Positions 51,320-60,119 of a stretch of 62,133 nt of DNA are shown piece after piece. Every line of letters begins with the position of its first letter. The stretch's first letter is position 1. The position numbers and the translations under genes are program-made. Source of the stretch: Planctomycetales bacterium (GTDB lineage: Bacteria; Planctomycetota; Planctomycetia; Isosphaerales; Isosphaeraceae); assembly GCA_027451885.1 (NCBI GenBank), contig DAIDHX010000127.1, positions 1 to 62,133 on the forward strand. Direction: 5' to 3'. Under the pieces are notes generated by a model. It did not search any database, was not told the origin of the DNA, and saw only the letters and a program-made list of their open reading frames with translations.

Positions 51320-52828
51320 TCAAAAGCACGTGCTGCAGAAAACATAAAACTTTGCCGTGCCGGTGATCGGCTTCGCGGCGGGGATTCCGGGACCGGTTAT
51401 TGTGACCTTGATGTCATATTCATCGGGGCTTCCGCCGGTTGTATACATGTGGGTCATGGCGATCCCGTACACGGTGTCATTAGCCCCTTCGCCACTCATC
51501 GGGTACAGAGGGCCAGCCGGATACAGAGAGGGGTTCGTCGTCGTCGTTCCATCCCCCCAGTTAATCGTGATCTGATACTGCGGAAGCCCCGCTCCGGGAG
51601 GATTGAATCCGAAGATGTAACCGACCATCCCGTTACTGTCGGGTGGGGGTGGCGGCGGCGGACCTCCCACAACTTCGTAGGCGCCGGAAACCATCTCAAG
51701 TGAAAGCGAGCTGAAGACGGTCAGGCTCGTGGTTCCTGTTATGCTCCCGCTCGCCGCGGCTCCGTTCGACCCCGAGATCTCCTCCTGGACCACCACCTGT
51801 AACTGAGAGGTGGTGATGGAGTTGAACAGTTGAGAATTGGCGATGCCCTGCGGCGTAAGGTAGACCGCGACGACCGGAGAGGCGCCATTGGCACCAGGTT
51901 GTATCTGATAGTAGACACCGTATGGGTGATCGATGTTATCAAGCTTGGTGCCTTTGGGTGTTGTAACTGTGATCAAAAACTGGTCGTGATTCGTCAGAGC
52001 GTCCGAGTCAGTGAAGTACCCGACCTCGATGGAAGTCTGTGAGGTCGGTACTGTCCCCACCGGTTCGCTGATCGGCGTCGGGACCCAGGTACGCTCGACC
52101 TCCTGGACGGCAAAGGGCGACTGGCTGTTGATCAAAACATCGCCGTGCCTCGCGCCATGGATTTGGAGGTACAAATCCACACTCGCCTGGCTGCTCATGC
52201 TGGTCTGCTCAGGTGCTGTATAACTGGGGACAATTACGTTGTAGAGACCCTTGCCGCCCGCGGCGCCCTGGATCTCAGGCTCCACTGGGCTGAGTGCGGT
52301 TGGGAAAGACACCGTGCTTCCTAACGAAACAAGGGAGAGGTTCCTGCTTCTGCCGACAAGCTGGATCTGGCCGACGATCATGTTGCTGACCGTGTCCCCC
52401 TCGTTCACAGTCTCCGGCACGGGGATGAATGCCGCGGTGATGCCGGAAACCTTCGCCCTGGTCGTGATCTCGACCACAGCCCCACCCTGGGGCTGGACGT
52501 CAACGGTAATGGGCACCTGCGTTTCGCCATTGTCGTAGCTGTGCTTGCCCTTGATCGTGAAGTGCCCACGCCCGGGCCCCCTGGCCACGATGCCAGCCGT
52601 GGTGACCCCATCCCCCCAGTTGATGGACACCTGGTAATCCTTGGGCGTGGCCGATCTGTCCGATGTCTGGAACGTGGCCACCGTGGCCGTGAAGCCTCGC
52701 CCCTCCCTGGCCTTCACGAGCTTGCCGATCGGGTGCAGCACATCAGGCGCGGCCAAAAGCTCACGCGCTTCGAGTGTCTCAAGCGAAAACGCTCGTCTGC
52801 GCCCACGTATGCGTTGATCGGTTCTCAT
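51320..52828 (-). CDS. Surface or secreted protein with LEPR-XLL-like start and two PKD-like domains
   Basis: The 502-residue product begins with a basic stretch and LETLEARELLAAP, close to the LEPR-XLL motif also seen in the giant protein at the left edge. Two beta-sandwich regions carry the same signature, YQVSINWGDGVTTAGIV (near 70) and YQITINWGDGTTTTNPS (near 440), which resembles PKD-type domains of secreted proteins. Between them is a large Ser/Thr/Val-rich beta region. A short Pro-run (GGPPPPPPPDS) separates the second domain. ATG 52828 is chosen because it places the motif near the start; its ribosome site is weak, and the frame opens further upstream to 52975. Confidence 0.75.
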   Translation of the reverse strand: MRTDQRIRGRRRAFSLETLEARELLAAPDVLHPIGKLVKAREGRGFTATVATFQTSDRSATPKDYQVSINWGDGVTTAGIVARGPGRGHFTIKGKHSYDNGETQVPITVDVQPQGGAVVEITTRAKVSGITAAFIPVPETVNEGDTVSNMIVGQIQLVGRSRNLSLVSLGSTVSFPTALSPVEPEIQGAAGGKGLYNVIVPSYTAPEQTSMSSQASVDLYLQIHGARHGDVLINSQSPFAVQEVERTWVPTPISEPVGTVPTSQTSIEVGYFTDSDALTNHDQFLITVTTPKGTKLDNIDHPYGVYYQIQPGANGASPVVAVYLTPQGIANSQLFNSITTSQLQVVVQEEISGSNGAAASGSITGTTSLTVFSSLSLEMVSGAYEVVGGPPPPPPPDSNGMVGYIFGFNPPGAGLPQYQITINWGDGTTTTNPSLYPAGPLYPMSGEGANDTVYGIAMTHMYTTGGSPDEYDIKVTITGPGIPAAKPITGTAKFYVFCSTCF

Positions 52829-54339
52829 GATCAATCGACTCGTTCGTTGAGTGGAGCGGCGAAGGGAGATCTGGGCCTTGATCGACAAACTCACTCGGAC
52901 CGCGTTTCGGACTCCGACATCGGAATCATTCATCTTCGACTGAAATAGTTGAATCGATTCATTTCCGAGATGCAAGCGTCCAGTGGATCATGTTGCAACG
53001 AATCATCGGCAGCGCCGGACTTGGCGGACTACGCCGTCCTGGGAGTGCGTAGCTCGTCGAGGTCCGTCGGTCGTACGGGAAATGGGGACGCAGGGCGAAG
53101 CTCGAGTGGCGGGTGGCCTGGAGATCGAAACCCTGACGGAACAGATACATCCTGCCCACCGACCATTTCAGGAGGTCGTGGCGGCCAGTGCGCCACGGTC
53201 ACGCAGGGGGCGAACCTCGCTACAACTCACACCCCCTGCGCAGGCCAACCCAGCCGAGCAGAAATCCAGACGTTCTGGACTCGAGTCGCGCTGGAGTGCG
53301 TTACATTAAAAGTGGGAAGATCCCTGAAAGGCATCTGAGCCTTTCCTCTTCCACGGCACACGCGACGCACCCTGGCGCATTCTGAGCGCACTCTCCACGC
53401 GCGAACATCGTCCCCCAGACGCATCGACACCAACCGTCGCCATCCTCGGAAGCGCCCACACCCGCGAACGCCGTCGGGTAAGAATCGTGCATGCGCTCCG
53501 CCTTTGTCGAATACGAGGATCAGCATGATCTGTCCGGTTATGCCAGTTCCGCGGTCGAGGGACATGATCGGCTGCCAGGCCGCGCGCTCGCGGAACGAAG
53601 CCATCGCGCCGAGACAAACCGAACCCACAGTGCTGGTCCAGACCGAACCCATTCCCCCCGCGCGAAGCGAAGCCAATGCCCCCGCGCGAAGCGAAGCCAA
53701 TGCCCCGCGCGAAGCGAACCCAAGCCGAACCAGGGATCGTCGCAAGGTGAAGCCATCACAAGAGAAACGCCAGCCGATCGCGCCCTCGCGAACCGAAGCC
53801 ATTGTGTGTGCGCGAACCGAAGCCATTGCGCCGAAAAACGGCCGCGTCCGGCGCGGAATCGTGCATCTGAAACTGGAACCAGATCGAGGAAGGATCGACG
53901 CCCGAATGAGCCGAAGACTTCGCGTCGAGGGAGGCGGAACCGACCTCTCACGAAGCTGGTCCAGGCCGTCGACCCGGGCCAGGCCGATCCAACGAACCAA
54001 AGCCAATCCGGCTGTCGAACCAGGGGCAGGTCCGGTCAGGTCAGCGCATGCCGATTCAGCATGCGTGGAGTTGTTGAACAGGAAGCGGGTCGGCGATGGC
54101 GGCATCAAGGATGCGCTGAACCCTTTGCCGAGCGGGGCGTCTGATCGGAGACCGAGGGCGCTCGGCGTGGCTCGCCGTATCGAGGATTGTGTAGACCGGG
54201 TGGGTGGGCGAACGCCCTGAAAGGAAACCATTGCGACCGGCGGGCGACAAAGTTAGCTTCAAGTCTTTGGCGAATCGCCGGTCGGGCGCCTCCGTCTGTG
54301 TCAATTCGCCTTGTTTTTCGTTTGTTTAAGGAATGTTCC
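52829..54339. other. 1.5-kb region without a convincing gene
   Basis: Open frames of 100-334 codons exist on both strands, but they are Arg/Ala/Ser-rich, have no domain and are made partly of repeated DNA (24-bp repeat at 53589-53834). A 9-bp inverted repeat CGCAGGGGG (53202-53210) / CCCCCTGCG (53232-53240) is also present. It should contain the promoters of the surface-protein and tdh genes. Confidence 0.6.
53589..53834. repeat. Degenerate 24-bp intergenic repeat array
   Basis: Near-identical units of about 24 bp (CGCGAAGCGAAGCCAATGCC and variants CGCGAACCGAAGCCATTG) begin at 53661, 53685 and 53708, and again at 53787 and 53811; a more diverged unit lies at 53589. Both clusters keep a 23-24-bp period. 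The pattern CGCGAAsCGAAGCCAwTG is not palindromic. One frame would encode (R/T)SEANAP- and TEAIAP-like repeats, the other WLRFA-like ones, but neither looks like a folded protein. Confidence 0.7.
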
Positions 54340-55380
54340 ATGGAGACGATGCAGGCCCTGGTCAAAAAAGAATCCAAGCCGGGGCTTTGGCTTGAGCAAG
54401 TGCCGATTCCCAGGATTGGGATCAACGATGTGCTGATCCGAGTCCTTAGAACGGGAATCTGCGGGACCGACCTGCATATCTATGAGTGGGACGCGTGGGC
54501 GCGGAAGACGATCCCTGTGCCGATGGTTGTGGGGCACGAGTTTGTGGGGGAGATTGTCGAGGTCGGCTCGAACGTCCATGACTTTCGCGTGGGCGAGATT
54601 GTGAGCGGTGAAGGGCACGTGGTGTGCGGCCATTGCCGGAACTGTCTCGCGGGCCGGCGGCACCTCTGCAAGGACACCAGGGGGGTGGGTGTGAACCGCC
54701 CTGGTGCATTTGCCGAGTATCTCGCGCTGCCGATGACGAACGTCTGGGTTCATGATCCCAAGATTCCGCGTGATGTGCAGTCGATTTTTGATCCGTTTGG
54801 CAACGCGGTCCACACTGCGCTTCAGTTCGACGTGCTGGGCGAGGACGTGCTGATCACGGGGGCGGGGCCGATTGGGGTGATGGCCGCGCGGATTGTGCGG
54901 CATGCGGGTGCGCGGCATGTGGTGGTGACCGACATCAATCCCTACCGGCTCGAGCTGGCACGCAAGATGGGCGCGACGCTCACGCTCGACGTGCGCACCG
55001 AGAGCATCAAGGACGCGCAGACGAAGCTGGGGATGAAGGAGGGTTTTGACGTCGGGCTCGAGATGTCCGGCAATCCCGAGGCCTTCCGCGACATGCTCGA
55101 GAACATGTGCCACGGCGGCAAGATCGCCATGCTTGGCATTCCCAGCCGGGAGCTTGCGATCGACTGGAACGTGGTTGTGTTCAACATGATCACCATCAAG
55201 GGGATCTACGGCCGCGAGATGTATGAGACCTGGTACAAGATGACGGTCATGCTTCAGTCGGGGCTCGACATCAGCCCGGTGATCACCCATCGTTACGACT
55301 ACCGCGATTTCGAGAAGGGCTTCGCGGCGATGAAGTCGGGCGACTCGGGCAAGGTGATTCTCACCTGGCGTGAAGGCTAA
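54340..55380 (+). CDS. tdh: L-threonine 3-dehydrogenase
   Basis: The 346-residue zinc-dependent, NAD-linked dehydrogenase converts L-threonine to 2-amino-3-ketobutyrate. It has the catalytic zinc ligands in [13 protein letters not shown] (Cys41) and GHEF (His66, Glu67), the structural-zinc Cys cluster [15 protein letters not shown], and the Rossmann loop [18 protein letters not shown]. The dimer/product region [16 protein letters not shown] is typical of Tdh. AAGGA lies 7 nt before ATG 54340. kbl follows after 18 bp, forming the complete threonine-to-glycine pathway. Confidence 0.95.
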   Translation: METMQALVKKESKPGLWLEQVPIPRIGINDVLIRVLRTGICGTDLHIYEWDAWARKTIPVPMVVGHEFVGEIVEVGSNVHDFRVGEIVSGEGHVVCGHCRNCLAGRRHLCKDTRGVGVNRPGAFAEYLALPMTNVWVHDPKIPRDVQSIFDPFGNAVHTALQFDVLGEDVLITGAGPIGVMAARIVRHAGARHVVVTDINPYRLELARKMGATLTLDVRTESIKDAQTKLGMKEGFDVGLEMSGNPEAFRDMLENMCHGGKIAMLGIPSRELAIDWNVVVFNMITIKGIYGREMYETWYKMTVMLQSGLDISPVITHRYDYRDFEKGFAAMKSGDSGKVILTWREG

Positions 55381-55398
55381 GGGGCGGGAGGCTCACTC

Positions 55399-56583
55399 AT
55401 GTACGGCGCGATGAAGGAGCACTTGCTCCACGAGCTGGAGACGATCCGGCAGGCGGGATTGTGGAAGGGCGAGCGGGTGCTGAACTCGCCGCAGCAGGCG
55501 CATGTGGCGGTGGGGGATCGCCCCGATTTGCTCAACATGTGTGCGAATAATTATCTGGGGCTGGCGAATCATCCCGAGGTCGTCGAGGCTGCGCGGGAGG
55601 GGCTCGCGCACTGGGGTGCGGGGGCGGCCTCGGTGCGGTTCATTTGCGGCACCCAGGCGCTGCACAAGACGCTGGAAAAGAGCCTGGCGGAGTTCCTGGG
55701 CTGCGACGATGCGATTCTCTATTCGTCGTGCTGGGATGCCAACGGCGGGCTCTTCGAGACGATCCTCGGCCCGGAAGACGCCGTGATCTCCGACGAGCTC
55801 AACCATGCCTCGATCATCGACGGCATCCGGCTCTGCAAGGCCAGGCGGCTGCGGTACAAGAACAACGACATGGCCGATCTCGAGGCCAGGCTCGTGGAGG
55901 CCAAGGACGCACGCTTCCGGCTGATCGCGACCGACGGCGTGTTCTCGATGGACGGCGTGATCGTCTCGCTCGACCGGGTTTGCGACCTGGCTGAGAAGCA
56001 CAACGCGCTTGTGATGGTTGATGATTCGCACGCGGTGGGATTTCTGGGTGCGCATGGGCGTGGGACGCATGAGCAAAAGGGGGTGATGGGGCGGGTGGAT
56101 ATCATCACCGGCACGCTGGGCAAGGCGCTTGGGGGCGCGAGCGGCGGCTACACCGCTGCACGGGGGGAGATTGTGTCGATTCTGCGGCAGCGGTCGCGCC
56201 CCTATCTGTTCTCAAACTCGGTGCCCCCTTCGGTGGTTGCCGGCTCGATCAAGGCGCTTGAGATCTGCCGCCGCTCGACCGAGCTTCGCGATCGGCTCGA
56301 GGAAAACACGCGATTCTTCCGCACGGCAATGACGGAGCGGAAGTTCAACATTATTCCAGGCGAGCATCCGATTACGCCGGTGATGATCGGCGATGCGGTG
56401 ATGGACGGCCGGCTGGCGGAGAAGCTGCTGGAAAAGGGGGTGTACGCGATCGGGTTCTCGTATCCAGTGGTGCCGCACGGCAAGGCGCGGGTGCGGGTGC
56501 AGGTTTCGGCAGCGCATACGCGGGAAGATCTGGTCCGCGCGGTGGACGCCTTCACCGCAGCGCGAGAGGAGCTGGGCTTCTAG
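55399..56583 (+). CDS. kbl: Glycine C-acetyltransferase (2-amino-3-ketobutyrate CoA ligase)
   Basis: The 394-residue pyridoxal-phosphate enzyme splits 2-amino-3-ketobutyrate with CoA into glycine and acetyl-CoA. It shows the AONS-family features: [24 protein letters not shown], the PLP-stacking region [24 protein letters not shown] (PLP Asp), and [14 protein letters not shown] with the Schiff-base Lys242. GGGAGG sits 7 nt before ATG 55399. Together with tdh it channels threonine into the glycine and acetyl-CoA pools. Confidence 0.96.
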   Translation: MYGAMKEHLLHELETIRQAGLWKGERVLNSPQQAHVAVGDRPDLLNMCANNYLGLANHPEVVEAAREGLAHWGAGAASVRFICGTQALHKTLEKSLAEFLGCDDAILYSSCWDANGGLFETILGPEDAVISDELNHASIIDGIRLCKARRLRYKNNDMADLEARLVEAKDARFRLIATDGVFSMDGVIVSLDRVCDLAEKHNALVMVDDSHAVGFLGAHGRGTHEQKGVMGRVDIITGTLGKALGGASGGYTAARGEIVSILRQRSRPYLFSNSVPPSVVAGSIKALEICRRSTELRDRLEENTRFFRTAMTERKFNIIPGEHPITPVMIGDAVMDGRLAEKLLEKGVYAIGFSYPVVPHGKARVRVQVSAAHTREDLVRAVDAFTAAREELGF

Positions 56584-56599
56584 CCCTGGAATCGGCCGC

Positions 56600-58180
56600 A
56601 TGCTCCTGGCATATGTGAGCGATGAGCGCGACCTCGCGCTTGCCGGGGTCTCGGTCGAGCTGACCGGGCCAGACGGCTCGTCGTTTGCCACGCACTCGCG
56701 CGCGACGGGGGCTGTGGTGCTCGACGTTCCGCCCGGAACCTACGAGCTGGCACTTCAGAAAAGCGGCTTCGGCGCGAAACGCACCTGGATCGAGGTTGGC
56801 GCGGAAGGGCCCCCGGTGCGGCTCCGTATGCTGGCCGACGGCCTGCTTGGTTACGTCTGGCCAAGGTGGTCGCGAACGGGGGAGGAGGCTGAGTTCCGTG
56901 TGCATGCGGTCGAGCCGTACGAGCTTTCGCTCTGGCGGCACGGCTGGACGAAAGACCTGGTGCGCAGGCTGGGCTGGTTTGATGAGCATGGCCCAAGGGC
57001 GTGTGTACAGGTTGTGCCCGACGGTGATTTCACGCAAACCGGTGTCGCCTGGAACAGCCAGGGGTATGCGATCGCGGTGCTGCATCAACGTGTGGCTGCG
57101 CCCGAGCGATCGGGCCTTTATTACTTTCAGGCGAAGACAACGTCCGGGCTTGCGTTCGGCTTTCCGTGGATCGTTGCGCCCGCTGCGCCCCGGGCCTCGA
57201 TCGCGGTGCTGGCGTCGAATCTTACGTGGAACGCCTATAACTCCTTCGGAGGGCGAAGCAACTACATCAATCCCGCTGGACTTCCCGACCGGCCCACGCT
57301 CAACGCGCGGCAGGATCTGCCGCGGTATACGCATCCCACAGGCTGCGTGTACCTGGGGACGACCGATCCGCCGCTCTCATTCGATCGGCCGGAGCCGATG
57401 AATCACATCGATCCCGATGCGCGCGTGCTCGACCCCATTGCCGGCCGCGCGTCGTGCCATCTGGCCGCCGCGGAATGGCGGCTGCTGGCGTGGCTCGAAC
57501 GCGAGGGGGTCGACCACGACTACTACGCCGAGACCCAGCTTGATGCGGGAATCCTGCCGCTTGATCGTTACCGAGTGCTGGTGCTTTCCACTCATCCCGA
57601 ATACTGGACGCGAAAGATGTACTTCGCGGTCAAGGATTGGGTACGCGGGGGGGGCCGGCTGGTTTACCTGGGAGGCAACGGGCTGAACTGCGAGGTGGAA
57701 ATCACAGGCGAGGCGGTTGTTCACCGCAATGGCGACACGCGCGAGCTGCAAGCGCGTGGCTTCGAGAGCCGGTTCCATGCGCGGGTGGAATCCGAGGCAA
57801 ATCTGCTCGGAGTGGCCTTCACCGAAGCAGGGGCCATGACGGGCGCGCCTTACCGCGTGCTCCGTTCGGACCACTGGGCGTTCGAGGGGACAGGGCTTGC
57901 CGACGGCGAGATCTTTGGCAAGGCCAGCCTCCACGAGCGCTGCCCTGGAGGCGCATCAGCCCACGAGACGGACAAAACATCGCCGGCGTCGCCGCCCGGC
58001 GTGCAGGTGCTGGCGAAGGGCCTCAATGAAGCCGGCGGCGGGGCGGAGGTCGTTTACTACGAAACGCCCGCGGGGGGCGCTGTGTTCTCGGCTGGGTCGA
58101 TCGCCTGGCCCAGCTCGGTCCTGGTGGATCGACACGTCTCGCGCATCACCGCCAACGTGCTCCGCAAGTTTCTGGGCTGA
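56600..58180 (+). CDS. N,N-dimethylformamidase beta-subunit-like protein with N-terminal carboxypeptidase-regulatory-like domain
   Basis: The 526-residue protein starts 16 bp after kbl. Residues 1-90 form a beta-sandwich of the carboxypeptidase-regulatory type (GVSVELTGPDGSSFATHSRA...DVPPGTYELALQKSG). The rest matches the C-terminal domain of dimethylformamidase large subunits: SNLTWNAYNSFGGRSNYIN, VLVLSTHPEYWTRKMYFAVKDW and RLVYLGGNGLNCEV, a flavodoxin-like or amidotransferase-type fold. There is no visible small-subunit gene and no signal peptide. Its place in the threonine operon suggests a cleavage role on an amide or N-acyl compound, but this is inference. Confidence 0.82.
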   Translation: MLLAYVSDERDLALAGVSVELTGPDGSSFATHSRATGAVVLDVPPGTYELALQKSGFGAKRTWIEVGAEGPPVRLRMLADGLLGYVWPRWSRTGEEAEFRVHAVEPYELSLWRHGWTKDLVRRLGWFDEHGPRACVQVVPDGDFTQTGVAWNSQGYAIAVLHQRVAAPERSGLYYFQAKTTSGLAFGFPWIVAPAAPRASIAVLASNLTWNAYNSFGGRSNYINPAGLPDRPTLNARQDLPRYTHPTGCVYLGTTDPPLSFDRPEPMNHIDPDARVLDPIAGRASCHLAAAEWRLLAWLEREGVDHDYYAETQLDAGILPLDRYRVLVLSTHPEYWTRKMYFAVKDWVRGGGRLVYLGGNGLNCEVEITGEAVVHRNGDTRELQARGFESRFHARVESEANLLGVAFTEAGAMTGAPYRVLRSDHWAFEGTGLADGEIFGKASLHERCPGGASAHETDKTSPASPPGVQVLAKGLNEAGGGAEVVYYETPAGGAVFSAGSIAWPSSVLVDRHVSRITANVLRKFLG

Positions 58181-58209
58181 AAAGCAGGGGCGCGGCGACG
58201 AAAGCCTGG

Positions 58210-59787
58210 TTACGCCTCCCGGTCGAAGCTGGTGCGCTCGAGCTGATCACTGCACTGATTGAGGATCTGGGCGGCGACCTGGTTGGGATTATAGCCGCCG
58301 GGCAGTCGCACAAGCGGCTTGCCATAACGATCACAGAAGATCTTCACATCTCCAAACGAGTGGCTCGAGAAGCGAATCGCAAGCAGTACGAGAGCGACGT
58401 CCGGCCGGGCCACGTAGGACTCAAAGAGGCTGGTGGATTCATGACCGCGGGTGCCGACCCAAACAACTTCCTTGAGCTGGAATGCGTCCTTCAGGTGGCG
58501 TTCGGCGTCGATTCTGCGTTCGCCGCCGATCAGGACGACCGAGCTGTCGCGGAGCAGGCGTGCGACCTCGCTGATCTCAGCGCTCGGGGGCGAGTCCGTG
58601 CGTTCCTCGGTGCGGAGCACGCGCGAGGCGAGATAGCGGTCGATCTCACGCAGGACCAGCAAAACGCCCTCGGGCAGAGGGTTCAAATCCGGCATCTGTT
58701 CCAGGATTGGCAGCAAGAGCTCGCGGATGTCGGGGTTGCTCGGCGGCACGCCGTCATCGAGCATCTCCTCGATGCAGCTCATGATCTTTTCCCAGTCGTG
58801 TTCGGTGCCGTGGCCGTCCTTGATGCGTTTAGCGTGATATCTGAATCGGTTTATGCGTGATTTGCGTCCCTTGGCGCGTTCGCGGGTTTCCTGAAAGGCT
58901 TTTTCGATTGCGGCCAGGCGTTCTTCGATGTCGGGGCACTGGGAGGGATCGGCCTGGTCGTCGAGCCGCATGTGACGGCGAATGTAGATTTGTTCATCAC
59001 CGGCGATCTTGCGCAGCCAGTTGTAGACGGCGTACTGATCGGAGTCGCGCGGGCCTTCGATATTGATCACCGCGGTGCGCAGGGCGGACTGAGCGGCGGC
59101 GAGCAGGTCGAGGGCGCGTTCGAGGAACGAGCGGTTTCCTTCCATGTCGACCACCAGGCGGCCGACGAAGTTGATGACGTCGGCGACGACCTCGAAGCAG
59201 CAGGCTGTGTCTTCGAGGTCGGAGGCGGATATCACAGGAAAGTCAGGAGTGTTCATCCAAAGATAGCAATGGGGTAGGGATCGGGCGCGGTCGAGGATGT
59301 CGCGATCACGGGGCGCGATTTCGACACGGAAGTCGGCCTCTTCCTCGATGAGCCGGCGTCGCGTGATGGCCCAGCGCATGCCTTCGGCCTTGAGCCTGAG
59401 CCTGGCCTCGATGATCTTGAGATCCTCGCCGTCCTCGCGGTGGTCCTGGGTGTAAGCAGGAGGGGTGCTGGCGTGGACGGGCGTGGAGCCGAGCGTGAGC
59501 TTGGGCAAGGGAGGGCGCGGCGGTGGGGGCTCGGCCCGCGCAGGCTCGTGCTTGGGCATGGGCTCGGAGATCTGGGTCTGTTCGTCCGCGTCCGTCCCAG
59601 CGATCAGGCTTCCAGAGGGCTCGACCGCGATCGCGGCCTGGACGTGCTCCTCGCCATGATGGTCAGTCGCCTTGAGAACGGCCTCGGCCATCGCCCGCGC
59701 ATGACCGCGCAGGTCCTCATCGGTGAGAACCAACTCCCAGAGCCGGTCGATCGCCTTGCCGAGCGCCTTGTAGAGCTCTTCGGTCAT
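58210..59787 (-). CDS. Large protein with C-terminal DUF2325-like domain
   Basis: The 525-residue protein starts at ATG 59787, with GGGAG 5 nt upstream. The first 90 residues are helical (TEELYKALGKAIDRLWELVL) and are joined by a Pro-rich linker (PPPPRPPLPKL). A large helical, Arg/Glu-rich middle (EERLAAIEKAFQETRERAKGRKSR) spans residues about 130-400. The C-terminal 100 residues form a Rossmann-like domain like DUF2325: SSVVLIGGERRIDAERHL, VVWVGTRGHESTSLF, RPDVALVLLAIRFSSHSFGDV and YGKPLVRLPGGY. DUF2325 domains occur as short stand-alone proteins of unknown function, possibly nucleotide-binding; this fusion is much longer. It is convergent with the preceding gene and isolated otherwise. Confidence 0.72.
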   Translation of the reverse strand: MTEELYKALGKAIDRLWELVLTDEDLRGHARAMAEAVLKATDHHGEEHVQAAIAVEPSGSLIAGTDADEQTQISEPMPKHEPARAEPPPPRPPLPKLTLGSTPVHASTPPAYTQDHREDGEDLKIIEARLRLKAEGMRWAITRRRLIEEEADFRVEIAPRDRDILDRARSLPHCYLWMNTPDFPVISASDLEDTACCFEVVADVINFVGRLVVDMEGNRSFLERALDLLAAAQSALRTAVINIEGPRDSDQYAVYNWLRKIAGDEQIYIRRHMRLDDQADPSQCPDIEERLAAIEKAFQETRERAKGRKSRINRFRYHAKRIKDGHGTEHDWEKIMSCIEEMLDDGVPPSNPDIRELLLPILEQMPDLNPLPEGVLLVLREIDRYLASRVLRTEERTDSPPSAEISEVARLLRDSSVVLIGGERRIDAERHLKDAFQLKEVVWVGTRGHESTSLFESYVARPDVALVLLAIRFSSHSFGDVKIFCDRYGKPLVRLPGGYNPNQVAAQILNQCSDQLERTSFDREA

Positions 59788-59936
59788 CGCAGCTCCCACC
59801 CGCTCCACGCCATCCCGGGCGTCCTGAGCAACATCGAGGGTCCTCCGCCTGAACTCGTAACGCAAATCGTGATTTCGTATTCCTTCATCATAACCGCTCG
59901 CGCGCCTGCGCGCTCTGAATCGGACCTAACACGCAA

Positions 59937-60119
59937 ATGGAAAAGCAGTTACGTGTTTGTGCGAATTCCCTCAAGTCGCACCGTGCGGATGACCGACAGC
60001 CGCGATTGACCGTTTCTCCCCTGGTGCGTAAGATCCGCGGCGGGCTCATCCTCGACCCCACTCGAGGCGCTGGGCTCACAGTCACGATGCGCAGACTCGA
60101 CGAAACGGAGGTCGTCTGA
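59937..60119 (+). CDS. Possible small gene coupled to the next
   Basis: A 60-codon frame starts at ATG 59937 without a clear ribosome site, and its TGA stop shares one base with the next gene's ATG (TGATG), a pattern seen in translationally coupled pairs. The protein is basic and shows no domain. Because GGAGG for the next gene lies within it, the overlap may be accidental. Confidence 0.3.
   Translation: MEKQLRVCANSLKSHRADDRQPRLTVSPLVRKIRGGLILDPTRGAGLTVTMRRLDETEVV

Noticed and set aside
53589-53834. 24-bp repeat as a CRISPR array
   Set aside because: Units abut without unique spacers, are not palindromic, and no cas gene is in the window.
53227-54231. 334-codon minus-strand frame and overlapping plus-strand frames
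   Set aside because: Composed largely of the 24-bp repeat with Arg/Ser/Ala-rich text and no domain; treated as non-coding.
58210-59787. TIR-domain defence protein
   Set aside because: The C-terminal domain follows the DUF2325 pattern (LIGGERR, HSFGDV) and lacks TIR hallmarks such as the catalytic Glu motif; kept as DUF2325-type.
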